IMG/VR virus record: IMGVR_UViG_3300047157_000002
Span: 1 to 40,166 of that record
Length of the DNA stretch: 40,166 nt
Strand: one strand, 5' to 3'
Source of the DNA: a virus
The stretch's first letter is position 1, and the number at the start of each line of letters is the position of its first letter. A program made the translations under genes and the position numbers. This document shows positions 19,378 through 30,000 of the stretch, in pieces. The notes beneath the pieces are model-generated. The model was not told the origin of the DNA. It ran no database searches and saw only the letters and a list, made by a program, of their open reading frames with translations.

Positions 19378-19595
19378 TGGTTGCTAAAAAATACCAAAGT
19401 CCTTCAGGCGGCTTAAACGCCGCAGGGAGAGCTCACTTTAAGAGCAAAGGACATAACTTAAAAGCACCTACCAAAAGTAAAACAAGTTCAAGACGTAAAT
19501 CGTTTTGTGCTCGTATGGGTGGTGTAAAAGGAGCTATGTCTAAAAACGGCAAACCTACTAGAAAAGCATTAGCTTTACGTAAGTGGGATTGTTAA
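19377..19595 (+). CDS. DUF6321-like small basic protein (72 residues)
   Basis: Starts at the TAATG junction with the previous gene. The order SPSGGLNAAGRAHFKSKGHNL, KAPTKS, RRKSFCARMGGVKGAM, then GKPTRKALALRKWDC is the DUF6321 pattern known from many marine phages. Its two cysteines (FCARM and the terminal Cys) are unusual for the group. It is the last gene before the capsid leader and is presumably expressed at late high level from promoter P5. Biochemical role unknown; virion or DNA association is plausible. Confidence 0.8.
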   Translation: MVAKKYQSPSGGLNAAGRAHFKSKGHNLKAPTKSKTSSRRKSFCARMGGVKGAMSKNGKPTRKALALRKWDC

Positions 19596-19738
19596 TATAG
19601 TTGTGCAACGCTTATGCGTGGCAACTGCCAACTTTAATTAGCCAAATAACTTGACCTACTGCGGTAGACAATCTTGACTAAATAACTGAATTGAAGAGGC
19701 TTTTATAAACTAAGTCATAAATCACAAAGGAGACAAAT
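19596..19738 (+). other. Structured leader of the capsid gene
   Basis: This 143-base gap has no gene. It can fold into a hairpin with GTTG/CAAC and ACGC/GCGT helices near 19599-19630 and a second one, CTAC-TGCG-GTAG, near 19656-19667. An AAAGGAG precedes the capsid ATG. It probably stabilises the capsid message or sets its translation; that is inference. Confidence 0.4.
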
Positions 19739-20716
19739 ATGGCAAACGCAAATCCAGTATCAGTTGGAAGAGCAAATGCAGGTGGTTCAGAAGACGCATT
19801 GTTTTTAAAAGTATTCGCAGGTGAAGTAATTACTTCATTTGATAGAGCTTCAAAAACAGCAGGTGCAGATATGGTAAGAAGTATCGCATCTGGTAAATCA
19901 GCAACTTTCCCAGTAATGGGTAGAGTAGCGGCGGCTTACCACACAGCAGGAGCAGAAATCAACGGTTCTGACGTAAATCACAACGAAAAGGTTATTACAA
20001 TTAATGACCTTTTAACATCTTCAGTATTTTTATCAAATATTGAGGAAGCAAAAAACCATTGGGACGTAAGAAGTGCTTACTCACAAGAAATAGGAAGAGC
20101 ATTAGCTTTTACTAAAGACAAGCACATTTTACAAACTATTGGTCAAGCATCATTAGCATCAGCTAACGTATCTGACAGTGGATATGGAGCAGGAGCAACT
20201 ATCACTAATACTGGTATCGCTTCAGCAACAGACGCTACTGCGGCTAACGCAATGATTGATGCACTATTTGGTGCGGCAAAACAATTAGATGCAAACTACG
20301 TTCCTTCAGAAGGCAGAAAATGCTTTATGAGATTGGAAGAATACTACAAATTAGCAAACGCTACAAACGCAGTGAATGTTGATTTCAGTGGTAACGGTTC
20401 AATCGCTGAAGGTAAAGTGCTTAAAATTGCAGGTATTGAATTAGTACCTGTTGCACACTTTGTAGCTTCTAATGTAAACTCAGGCGTAGACCAAGGTTCA
20501 GCTACAGCAGGTGGTTCAAACCCTCAAGCTGTAAACTTAACTAACTACGTTGCTCTAGTATCACACCCAAGTGCGGTTGGTACTGTTAAGCTAATGGACT
20601 TAGCTGTAGAGAAAGAGTATGATATAAGAAGACAAGGTACGTTAATGGTTGCTAAATATGCTATGGGTCATGGTGTATTAAGACCAGAAGCGGCTGTAGG
20701 CATTAAAGAAGCGTAA
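19739..20716 (+). CDS. Major capsid protein, T7 gp10-like
   Basis: A 325-residue HK97-fold capsid protein (T7 gp10A is 344). Family features are LFLKVFAGEVITSFDRAS near residues 21-41, SGKSATFPVMGRVAAAYHTAG, and the C-terminal VEKEYDIRRQGTLMVAKYAMGHGVLRPEAA. The codon use is cleaner and richer in GC-ending triplets than in its neighbours, typical of a highly expressed gene. AAAGGAG lies just upstream. A hairpin terminator follows. No T7-type -1 extension (10B) is evident, since the next in-frame sequence runs into the terminator. Confidence 0.96.
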   Translation: MANANPVSVGRANAGGSEDALFLKVFAGEVITSFDRASKTAGADMVRSIASGKSATFPVMGRVAAAYHTAGAEINGSDVNHNEKVITINDLLTSSVFLSNIEEAKNHWDVRSAYSQEIGRALAFTKDKHILQTIGQASLASANVSDSGYGAGATITNTGIASATDATAANAMIDALFGAAKQLDANYVPSEGRKCFMRLEEYYKLANATNAVNVDFSGNGSIAEGKVLKIAGIELVPVAHFVASNVNSGVDQGSATAGGSNPQAVNLTNYVALVSHPSAVGTVKLMDLAVEKEYDIRRQGTLMVAKYAMGHGVLRPEAAVGIKEA

Positions 20717-20741
20717 TCGTTTCTTTACTTATACTTAGATT

Positions 20742-20772
20742 AGGGGGAGTCAAATCCCCCTTTTCTATTTTT
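20742..20772 (+). terminator. Intrinsic terminator after the capsid gene
   Basis: AGGGGGA (20742-20748) pairs with TCCCCCT (20755-20761), seven perfect pairs around a six-base loop, directly followed by a U-rich tract (TTTCTATTTTT). It occupies the place of T-phi, the late terminator after T7 gene 10, and would lower tail-gene transcription relative to the capsid. Confidence 0.88.
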
Positions 20773-20788
20773 AATTTAAAAGGATAAA

Positions 20789-21397
20789 ATGACAACACAA
20801 ATTATACCAACTACTGAGTTACAAGCAGTAAACACTATGTTGAGCACTATTGGAGAAGCTCCAGTAAACTCAATTACAGGGACAACTACTGTAGATGTAT
20901 CTGTCGCTAAAAATATCCTTGACGAAACATCTATGTCAATCCAATCTCAAGGTTGGAATTTTAACACACACACAAATTATAAATCATTATCTTTAGATAG
21001 TGATAACAAAGTTCCTTTACCTGCAAACTGTGTAAAAGCAGATGCAAACCAACAATACAGAAATTACAATTATACAATTAGAAATGGTTTTTTATATGAC
21101 ATGGAAAAACATACTGATGTATTTACAAGTGCACCTAGTTCAGTTGACTTAGTCTTAGTTCAACAATTTGAACATCTCCCAGAATACGCAAGACGATATA
21201 TAACAATGAAAGCATCAAGAAGATTTGCGTCAAGATTTATAGGTGACTCACAAATTACAAAATTAATTGGTCAAGATGAGAATGAAGCATTAATGTCATT
21301 TCATCAAGCAGATTCTCAAGAGTCAGATATTAACATTCTTAATGGTGATTCAAATACGTTTTCAATAATTAACAGAACAACTAGAAGGACTTACTAA
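20789..21397 (+). CDS. Tail tubular protein A, T7 gp11-like
   Basis: A 202-residue adaptor that joins the portal to the tail (T7 gp11 is 196). The start TTELQAVNTMLSTIGEAPVNSI is the recognisable family N-terminus, followed by ILDETSMSIQSQGWNFNTH and LPEYARRYITMKASRRFASRF. It is the first gene after the capsid terminator and its stop overlaps the start of the gp12-like gene (TAATG), as in T7. AAAGGA upstream supports the start. Confidence 0.95.
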   Translation: MTTQIIPTTELQAVNTMLSTIGEAPVNSITGTTTVDVSVAKNILDETSMSIQSQGWNFNTHTNYKSLSLDSDNKVPLPANCVKADANQQYRNYNYTIRNGFLYDMEKHTDVFTSAPSSVDLVLVQQFEHLPEYARRYITMKASRRFASRFIGDSQITKLIGQDENEALMSFHQADSQESDINILNGDSNTFSIINRTTRRTY

Positions 21398-23892
21398 TGG
21401 GTGGTGTGGTATCACAGTCAATACCTAATTTTCTTAATGGTATGTCTCAACAGACACCTACTCAAAGAGGAATAAATCAAGGTGAAGACCAAGTTAATTT
21501 TCAAAATAGTATAGTAGAAGGTTTATCTAAAAGACCTTCATTAGACTATGTAGCAACTTTAGATTCTACTAACTTATATTCTAATAAAACTAAATTTTGG
21601 TCTATTCAAAGAGATGAGTCTAACCAATATATTGTAGCATTTTACAATGGTGGTGTTAAAGTTTGGGACTTAGAAGGAAATGTTAAAACTGTTACAGTTC
21701 AAAGTGGTTCAAGTTATTTAACATCTACAAATCCTAAAGCTAATTTTAAATTAGTAAACATTGCTGATTTTACTTTTATTGCAAACACAGCTACAACAGT
21801 AGCGGCAGATTCAACTACAAGTGCGGCTAAAGTAGAAGAGTTTTTAATAAATGTTAAATTAACAAACTATGGTAGAGAATATAAAGTAGCATTAAAACAC
21901 CCTAACATGGCTCAAGAGTTAGAAGTAAGATTTCAACTTCCAACTGGTAATGATGCTTCTACTGATAGTAAATTTAGAGACACAGATAAAATTAAAGATA
22001 TACTTTTAAATGGCACAGCAAGTTCTCACTATGATAGTAATGCTGATGGTATTGGATTTAAAACTGTAAGAACAGATACAGGAGCAACTGTTTCTAGTTC
22101 ACAAGGATTAGCAAACTATTCTGGTTTTACATCTCATTTTACATTTGAAAGTTTTGATTCTGTAATTTATGGAAAACCTACAGACAACAATGCTAATTAT
22201 ACAGTAAGTACAGCAGACGGTTCAGGTAACACAGGTATGTATGCTGTTAGAGATAAAATACAAGATTTTTCTAAGTTACCTTATTATGGTAAACTTGGTG
22301 TTATATTAAAAATTACTGGTGATGAAGGAGATACATTATCTGATTACTATGTAAAATTTGAAGGTAATGGTGTTTGGAATGAAACTATTGCACCTGCAAC
22401 AAGTGTAGGTTTAGATAATTCTACAATGCCACACGCATTAATTAATAACAATAATGGTACATTTACATTTAAACAATTAGATTGGACAGATAGAGTATGT
22501 GGAGATAGTGATACAAATGCTGACCCTAGTTTTGTAGGTAAAAAAATAAATAATTTAACTTTTTATAAAAACAGATTAGGAATACTATCTGGTGAAAATT
22601 TAATATTTACAGAAAATGCTAGTTTCTTTAATTACTTTGCAACAACTACAACACAAGTTTTAGATACTGACCCTATTGATATTGCGGCTTCAGGTACACA
22701 AGTAAATACACTTAAAAATTCTGTAGGATTTAATGAGTCTTTACTTTTATTTTCTGATACAGCACAATATAAATTAGATAGTTCAAGTGAAACTATATCA
22801 CCTACTTCAGCTAAACTTGATGAAGTATCTTCTTTTGAACATGATGATTCTGTTACACCAGTGTCAGCAGGTAAGTTTGCATACTTTGCACAAGCAAGAA
22901 CAAACAATACTGCAATAAGAGAATATTTTGCAGATGATGATACACTTACAAATGATGGATTAGATATTACAGTTTCAGTACAAAGTTTAATACCAACAAA
23001 TGCTTATCAAATTATTAGTAATACAACTGAAGATACTATTGTAGTATTAACATCTGATACAGCAGATTCACAAACTGCACCATATACTTCAGGTACAGCA
23101 GTGTCACCAACAAATGCAGACACAATGTTTGTTTACAAATACTTTTTTGATAGAGGTGAAAAAGTACAAACTGCGTGGGCTAAATGGGAATTTAGTGGTG
23201 TTAAGATTTTAGGTGCTATGTCATTAGAAAGTTTTTTATATGTAATGGCGGCAGAAGGTACTAACACAAAATTATTTAAAATAGATTTAAGAAATTTAAA
23301 AGACACAACATTAGGACATGGTGTTTATTTAGATTTAAAAGCGTCAGTTACAGGTACGTATAGTGCGTCAACAAATTTAACAACTTTCACTTCACCAGTA
23401 GGTGCAAAAACAGGATTAATAGCAGTAGATAGAACAGATGGTTCAAACTATGTAGCCACAAACACAACAGGTTCTACATATACTATAGTAGGTAATCATA
23501 CCTCATTATATATAGGTGTACCGTTTTCTTCTATTTACAGATTGTCTACACCTTATATTAGAGAAAATACTGGTAGAGGTTTAATTGCTATTACATCAGG
23601 TCGTTATCAAATAAGAAACATATCTTTTAATTTTGAAAACAGTGGTTTCTTTAAAGTAGAAGTAACACCTAACAACAGAGATTTATCTACAACAATAATG
23701 AATGGTTATGTTATAGGTACAGCAACAAGTATTGTAGGAAAACCTGCAATCGCTTCTGGTACTTTGAGAGTTCCAGTACAATGTAGAAATACAGAATTTG
23801 TAATGGATATAAAAAGTGATTCTCATTTACCAGTGTATATTGCTGATGCTGAGATAGAAGGATATTATCATTCACGTTCAAGAAGGATTTAA
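21397..23892 (+). CDS. Tail tubular protein B (nozzle), T7 gp12-like
   Basis: An 831-residue nozzle protein (T7 gp12 is 794) forming the central tail channel. The N-terminus (VVSQSIPNFLNGMSQQTPTQR, then GLSKRPSLDYVATL) and the C-terminal region with IRENTGRGLIAI and VEVTPNNRDLS-type strands are of this family. It is mainly beta-structured, Asn/Thr/Ser-rich. It overlaps the upstream gene by one base and the downstream one by one base. In the tail it would sit below the gp11-like ring, next to the fibre base. Confidence 0.95.
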   Translation: MGGVVSQSIPNFLNGMSQQTPTQRGINQGEDQVNFQNSIVEGLSKRPSLDYVATLDSTNLYSNKTKFWSIQRDESNQYIVAFYNGGVKVWDLEGNVKTVTVQSGSSYLTSTNPKANFKLVNIADFTFIANTATTVAADSTTSAAKVEEFLINVKLTNYGREYKVALKHPNMAQELEVRFQLPTGNDASTDSKFRDTDKIKDILLNGTASSHYDSNADGIGFKTVRTDTGATVSSSQGLANYSGFTSHFTFESFDSVIYGKPTDNNANYTVSTADGSGNTGMYAVRDKIQDFSKLPYYGKLGVILKITGDEGDTLSDYYVKFEGNGVWNETIAPATSVGLDNSTMPHALINNNNGTFTFKQLDWTDRVCGDSDTNADPSFVGKKINNLTFYKNRLGILSGENLIFTENASFFNYFATTTTQVLDTDPIDIAASGTQVNTLKNSVGFNESLLLFSDTAQYKLDSSSETISPTSAKLDEVSSFEHDDSVTPVSAGKFAYFAQARTNNTAIREYFADDDTLTNDGLDITVSVQSLIPTNAYQIISNTTEDTIVVLTSDTADSQTAPYTSGTAVSPTNADTMFVYKYFFDRGEKVQTAWAKWEFSGVKILGAMSLESFLYVMAAEGTNTKLFKIDLRNLKDTTLGHGVYLDLKASVTGTYSASTNLTTFTSPVGAKTGLIAVDRTDGSNYVATNTTGSTYTIVGNHTSLYIGVPFSSIYRLSTPYIRENTGRGLIAITSGRYQIRNISFNFENSGFFKVEVTPNNRDLSTTIMNGYVIGTATSIVGKPAIASGTLRVPVQCRNTEFVMDIKSDSHLPVYIADAEIEGYYHSRSRRI

Positions 23893-24383
23893 TGATTAAA
23901 GAAAAATATGTACGACCTGCAATATTAGCAGATGCGTTGGAGTTAGCTCCTAAAATGAAAGCAGAAGACAGAGCTGAAATACTAGCATCTAACAATGCCA
24001 GTCCTTTAAAAGCTTTAGTAGAACCTTTTACTTATGAAAAAGGAAAGATATATTCTATTATAGGCACAAAAGATGAAGGTGTAATAGGCATGTTTGGTTG
24101 TTGTCCAAGTCAATTACCTGAATATGGAGTAGTATGGTTGTTGTCTAGTAATGATTTATACAAACATACAAGACAATTTTTAAAAGAGTGTCCTCGTTGG
24201 GTTGATGAAATGAGTCAAGGATTTGAATACATTTACAATTTTGTAGATTCAAGAAACTGGAAGACTTTAAAATGGTTACAATTTTTAGGATTTGAACCAA
24301 AAGAAAAAATAGAAAAATACGGTCATGGCAAATTGCCATTTTTACTAATGATGAAGGAGTTAAATAAACAAAAAAATGTGTGA
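23892..24383 (+). CDS. Internal virion protein A, T7 gp13-like (DUF2833)
   Basis: A 163-residue protein with an acetyltransferase-like layout of the T7 gp13/DUF2833 family: VRPAILADALELAPKMKAED at the start, IGMFGCCPS, VVWLLSSNDLYKHTRQFLKE, then FVDSRNWKTLKWLQFLGFE. T7 gp13 is needed for correct assembly of the internal core. The W-L-FLGF segment is the usual acetyl-CoA-fold hallmark, but catalysis is not implied. It overlaps gp12-like by one base and gp14-like by eight. Confidence 0.85.
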   Translation: MIKEKYVRPAILADALELAPKMKAEDRAEILASNNASPLKALVEPFTYEKGKIYSIIGTKDEGVIGMFGCCPSQLPEYGVVWLLSSNDLYKHTRQFLKECPRWVDEMSQGFEYIYNFVDSRNWKTLKWLQFLGFEPKEKIEKYGHGKLPFLLMMKELNKQKNV

Positions 24384-24909
24384 TGTAGTTACAGCATTAA
24401 AAATAGGAACAGCGATATATTCTCATCAAAGTGAAAAAGCAGTTGCTAAAGGTAAAAGAAATGCAAACAATGAAACAAGAAAAAATGCTGATGCAAATTA
24501 TTTAGCTAACATTGCTAAAATTGATAATGAAAAAAATGAAGCTGACATGGAAAAATCTAAAGAATTATTTAAAAATTCTCAAGAAAAGAAAGCTGAACAA
24601 GCGTCAGGATTAAATTTAGGATTTGGTAATGCTACTAGAATATTACAAAGCATAAGTGGTAAATTTGATTCTTCTTACGCTGATATACTTGCAGGTTACA
24701 GACAAGACATGACAGCATTGCGAGGTGATGAAACTTCAGCGTATGCTAATCTTTCTAAAACTTATAACAGTATTAAACCTGTAACAGAACCTAGTAGAAC
24801 AGGTCTTGCATTACAAATTGCAACAATAGGTGCTGAAGGTTATTACAAAAATCAAGCAAACACTGAACCAGAAACAGGTAGAGCACCAGAAGGGTATGAT
24901 GAATTATAA
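24376..24909 (+). CDS. Internal virion protein B, T7 gp14-like
   Basis: A 177-residue, mostly helical, Lys/Glu/Ala/Asn-rich protein at the T7 gene 14 position (196 residues in T7). In T7 gp14 is ejected and forms a pore in the host outer membrane. Here an N-terminal helical region (MCDVVTALKIGTAIY) is followed by long charged helices (NEKNEADMEKSKELF) and a glycine/serine stretch before the end. Assignment is mainly by order between gp13-like and gp15-like genes, with the short hydrophobic start and helical build in agreement. Confidence 0.82.
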   Translation: MCDVVTALKIGTAIYSHQSEKAVAKGKRNANNETRKNADANYLANIAKIDNEKNEADMEKSKELFKNSQEKKAEQASGLNLGFGNATRILQSISGKFDSSYADILAGYRQDMTALRGDETSAYANLSKTYNSIKPVTEPSRTGLALQIATIGAEGYYKNQANTEPETGRAPEGYDEL

Positions 24910-27047
24910 TGGCTTATACAAAACAAAGACAAAATAAATACTTTGATGCGTTTAACAAAGGATATGTAGCTTCCTCTAACGTGTCAGACGCTACTCAACT
25001 TATAGATACTTTACAAAAAAGTACACTTCCTACCTTAGAAAAAATCCAAAATTACAAAATAGATAAATCAAAAGATGAAGCCGCTAACAAAGTTAATACT
25101 TTGTATGCACAAGGTAAAGATAGTAAAACTATTTTAGAAGAAATTAATGCAGGTGAACACCCAGAGTTAGCAGGTAAGTATGTAGATAAAACTGTGCAAT
25201 ATCACTTAGGTAGAGTAGAAGCATCTAAACAAAAATTAAAAATTCAAGAAGATATGCTTACTAATTATGATTTTAAAACAAGTAATTTAGATGTCTTTTT
25301 AAAACCATACATGGAATCTATGAATTTTGATGGAAAAGATGATTCATTTACATTAGGATTTGCTTCTTCTTTTACACCTTTTAAATCTAAATTAATGTCT
25401 GCTGATGCAGAAACAAGAGCTAAATTTAATTATGAAACTAAAATATTAGATTTAATTGCTATTACAAATGATATTCCTACAGATGAAATAGGAACAAAAT
25501 ATTTTCAAACTTTAAAAAGTACACAATACGAATTACCTAACAGTGAAGGTGGTAAATTTATTATGCACAGTAATGATGATATTAATAAAGCCGCTATGAC
25601 TGATGTAGAAAATATTGTTAAAGGTGCAAAGACAAGCAAAGAATTACTTAGAGCATTTGAAATTTTAAATGCAGATAGAGGACTTGATGCTAAAGGTAAT
25701 AAATTACAAAAATTCTTATTAAGTAACAAACCTGAAGTTAAAGCATTAATAGAAACTTATGAAAATAAAGCTAGAGCTTTAGAAAATCAAGAATACACAA
25801 TTAATCAAAGAAAAATAGAAACTGATAAAAAAGATAGATTATCTACTTTGTTTAGTATGGATAACAGTTCAGAAGAATTTAATAATTTTAAATCAGAATT
25901 TATTAAAGATTATCCTACTATGGCAATTACTATTAACAGTATTATGACTGCTAGTGATAACATGTTAGAAGATAAAGGTGCATTAGCAAGTATAGATAGA
26001 GATATACATTTAGGAGTTTATAATAATAATGTAGATTTATTACTTACAGATTTAGCTAAAAACAACGCATCAAAAACAACTATATTATCTTCTTTTAAAT
26101 CTTTAGCTAGTGCTGAATTAAGAGCTAACTCAGGGTTTACAAGTCCATTGCAAGACAATGAATATACAGGAACAGTAAACAAAATAGCTAAAATATTATC
26201 TGATAGTATTCCTACTCTATCTAAATTTGATGATAATAGGAAATTTGATTTTATGGTAGACACTATTGAAAATGAATTATCAACAGATTGGTTAGCATGG
26301 AATAGAGAAAATCCTAAACCAAATTCTTCTCAACCTGCTGAGGTGCAAATGCAATGGGTAGAAGATTCTAAAAAATATTTAACTGACCAGTATGAATCTA
26401 TAATTAAAAAATATGACAACAAAACTTGGGGTGAAACTATGGCGGCTAGGATAGAACAATCAGGTTTAACCACGTCTGCTGATTTAGATAGTTATGCTCA
26501 AGAATACTATACTGATGTCATTAGTAAAGAAGTTACAAGTTTATCAAAAGAAACAGAATTGTTATCTGAATTAGTTAAAGAATCTGAAACAGATTTAATT
26601 CCAGTTTCACAAAAAATATTAGAATCACCATTCTTTTCTAATTTAATGGCAACAGCAGGATTTGGTTTATTTGGTGATGACCCTAACACTCCTAACATTG
26701 ATGAAAGAATGAATGTAGTTATGGATATAATGGAAGGTCTTGGATTACAGAATGTAGATTTTTCAGAACAAGCAAATGCTGTAATAGATAATATTAATAA
26801 TTTTACTACTAATGTAGATTTACCAGAAATTACAAAAAACTTTAAATTCTTTACAGACCAAGACAGTGTAGAAGCACAGACAAATGCTTTTATAGAGGGC
26901 ATTAATACAATGGCAGGACAACCTATAACTAAAGGTTTTTATGATTTCTACATTGCAAATAATGATGAAGTTAAAACTAACATGGCACAATCATTTGGAA
27001 TTTCTACGGAACAACTAGATGAATTTGTCAATAAATATATAAAGTAA
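24909..27047 (+). CDS. Internal virion protein C, T7 gp15-like
   Basis: A 712-residue helical protein, close to T7 gp15 (747). Family-like N-terminus: KYFDAFNKGYVASSNVSDA-type sequence, then long charged helices and an alpha-solenoid look. With gp14 and gp16 it forms the internal core and the ejected trans-periplasmic conduit. It overlaps the upstream gene by one base and is followed after seven bases by the gp16-like gene. No enzymatic motif is seen. Confidence 0.85.
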   Translation: MAYTKQRQNKYFDAFNKGYVASSNVSDATQLIDTLQKSTLPTLEKIQNYKIDKSKDEAANKVNTLYAQGKDSKTILEEINAGEHPELAGKYVDKTVQYHLGRVEASKQKLKIQEDMLTNYDFKTSNLDVFLKPYMESMNFDGKDDSFTLGFASSFTPFKSKLMSADAETRAKFNYETKILDLIAITNDIPTDEIGTKYFQTLKSTQYELPNSEGGKFIMHSNDDINKAAMTDVENIVKGAKTSKELLRAFEILNADRGLDAKGNKLQKFLLSNKPEVKALIETYENKARALENQEYTINQRKIETDKKDRLSTLFSMDNSSEEFNNFKSEFIKDYPTMAITINSIMTASDNMLEDKGALASIDRDIHLGVYNNNVDLLLTDLAKNNASKTTILSSFKSLASAELRANSGFTSPLQDNEYTGTVNKIAKILSDSIPTLSKFDDNRKFDFMVDTIENELSTDWLAWNRENPKPNSSQPAEVQMQWVEDSKKYLTDQYESIIKKYDNKTWGETMAARIEQSGLTTSADLDSYAQEYYTDVISKEVTSLSKETELLSELVKESETDLIPVSQKILESPFFSNLMATAGFGLFGDDPNTPNIDERMNVVMDIMEGLGLQNVDFSEQANAVIDNINNFTTNVDLPEITKNFKFFTDQDSVEAQTNAFIEGINTMAGQPITKGFYDFYIANNDEVKTNMAQSFGISTEQLDEFVNKYIK

Positions 27048-27054
27048 ATAAATT

Positions 27055-30000
27055 ATGGGCGTATTTGATTCTTACCAATCTAGTACCTTATCATCTAACG
27101 ATAATGATAAGTACAAACACTTACACAAGAACAGAAGAAAAAAAATAGAAAAAAATCAATACGATAATATGAAACGTGTTGAAAAACAAGCGTTAGCTCT
27201 TGAAAAATTACAATCTGACAAATTTGAAACTGTACTTAGACGATACTATTCAGGTGGTATAACTGATAAAAACAACGCTATTACAGGTGGTAAGAATATA
27301 AAAGATTTTACTAAACAAGAATTAATAGAAAAGTTTTATCAAGATAGAATATGGAGTGAATATAACACAGCAGGTATTGCTTATGATGTAGGAAATGTTT
27401 TAGCAAAAGATGATACTTACAAAGGTGACTGGGCTGAAATAACTCAAGTATACGCAGACTTACCTTGGTTTGGAAGTGAAACTATTGGTTTTGCAAAATG
27501 GGCTAAAGATTTTGTACCTGCCTTAGTGTCTGACCCTCTTAACTTATTTACTTTTGGTACAGGTAGTACCATTGTTAGAGAAGCGGCTAAAGTTCCATTA
27601 AAAGGATTAGCAAAAAAAGAATTTCAAAAACAAGCGGCTAAAGCGGCGGCTATAGATGTTGCTAAAAAAGAAGCAATCTATGGTGCGGCTATAGGAGCAT
27701 CTGCTGACATGGCAAGACAAACTGCTGAAATAGATTCTAATTTAATGTCTGATTACAATTTAACAAGAACATTATTAGCAGGTACTATTGGTGGTGTAGC
27801 TCAAGGTACTATAGGTGGTACTATGGGTTATTGGACTTCTAAAGGTAAAGCAGGAAAATTTTATGATAAAGGTAATGGATTTAAAGGTGATTTAGATAAA
27901 GATGCAGGATTTGGTGGTAAGAGCACAGAAACTACTTGGTCAGGTAAAGATGGTAAAGTTACTAAAAAGAAACCAGACATTAAAGTTAAAGAACCTAAAA
28001 TAACTAAAGTAAGAAAAAGTGAAGTAGAAGTTATTGAAAAAAAAGTTAAAGAAGTAAAAAGAAAAACACCTATTATTAATTTAAACAAAATTAGTTCTAA
28101 AGAAGACCACAATATTGTTATAAAAGAAATTAATGCTACTATTAAAAGATTAAAAGAAAAAGGTTCTATACGAACAAATGAAAGAGTTGGTCTTTTACAA
28201 AACATAAAAGAAAAATCTTTAAAATTACTAGACCCTAAAAATGCAAAAAAATTAGCAGAAGAATTAGGTTTAGTAGTTAGAGTTGCTCCTGACTTAGCAT
28301 CTAGTATATTAGCAGGTAGATACAACTTAGTTAATAAAGCAAAAGAAATTTCTGAAATTAGAAAGATAGGTGAAGAAGCAGTAGACCCTAAAGAAAAATT
28401 TGCAATAGCTCAAAAATTATTTGAAGCATTAAAAGAAAAACAATTATTATTACAAAATCACATCAAATCAGTAGAAGGCGTATCTGACGCTTTAAATTCC
28501 CAAAAACTTATAGTAGAAGTAACAGATGCAGATAAATTACGTATGGACGCAGACATTGCTATTACAAAAGAAATGCCTAACTTGTTGTCACGTATTGAAA
28601 AAATGACACCAGAAGACCAAGTTAAAGCTATTAATCAATTTGCAGAATTATCTAGTAATGATGAATTATTAAGAAAATTTGTTAGAAAATATAACAGAAC
28701 AAAAAAAGATACAAGAGTTACATTATCAGAAGCATTGAATGAATATGTAACTGGTAACTTATTGTTTGACCCTACAACACACGAAATAAACGTATTGTCT
28801 ACTATTGCTAGATTTCAAGCTAATATTGTAGAAAATTATTATAGTGGTCTTTTAAGTTTTGCTAGAGGTGAAGGTAAATTAGGATTAAATAAAATTAGAA
28901 TGGCTAATGACTTAATGGTTGGTCAAACTAGATTCTTTCAAATAGCATTTAAAAAAGCACAACTTGCATGGAAAGCTAATAGAGCAATCGGTGATACATT
29001 AGAACATAGATTTGATGGTAGACAACAAAGAAACATGGAAACTTATTTTACACAATTAAGAGAATCTAACAATGTATTAAAAAGAGCATTAGCGTTTGTA
29101 GGTTCACCTATTGGTAAATTATCTTTTCTATCACTTAGAGGTTTACAAGCAGGTGACTCATTCACAAAAAACATATTTAATAGAGCACAACGAGTAGCTA
29201 ATGTTAATCAAAGAATGAGAACATTTTATCCTGAATTATGGAAAAGCAAAAAAATTAACAAAACACAAACGATAAAATTAGAAGAAAAAATTAGAAGTTT
29301 AAAAGAAAACATAAGATTTGAAAAAGCACAAGACAAGATAAACACAAAAAAAGTAGCTAAATTAGATAAAAACTTAATAAATCTTGAAGGACAGAAAGTA
29401 CAACAAACACCTTTTGAAAAGAAATGGTCTGAGTTATATTTTCAATATGAAGATGAATTTGGTAATTTTAGACAAACAAAAACATTTAATAAAATTGAAA
29501 CACAATCATTAGATGATTTAACAAAATCTGTAGCTAATGACCCTACATATATAGCAAGGATTAGTTCATTTACACAAAATCTAAAGAATGAAGCATTAGA
29601 CCCTAATCAATTTTATCCAAATCAAAAACAAAGTTCTAATAACTTTGGTGACTTGTTATTAAAATTAACAAACAAATATCCATTAATAAGAGTATTAACA
29701 GGTTTACACTTTGTTAAAACACCTGTTAGTTTATTTAAGTATGGTTGGCAGATGACACCATTACTTAATAAATTAAACATGGAATACTCTGCTATGCGTA
29801 AAGCATCTGACCCTGTTGTTAGACAAAAAGCAGAAGCTATTGCTTGGTTAGGTGCAACAGTATATGGAGTAGCAACTATGTATGCTATGAATGATAAAAT
29901 TACAGGATATAAAACTAAAGATAGAAAACACAGATTTTCATACAAATATCAAGATGAAAATGGTGTTGACCAATATGTGTCTATGTCTAGGTTCTTTCCA

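Noticed and set aside
20717-20741. T7 10B-like -1 frameshift extension of the capsid protein
   Set aside because: No slippery heptamer at the end of the gene, and the following sequence is short and runs into the terminator.
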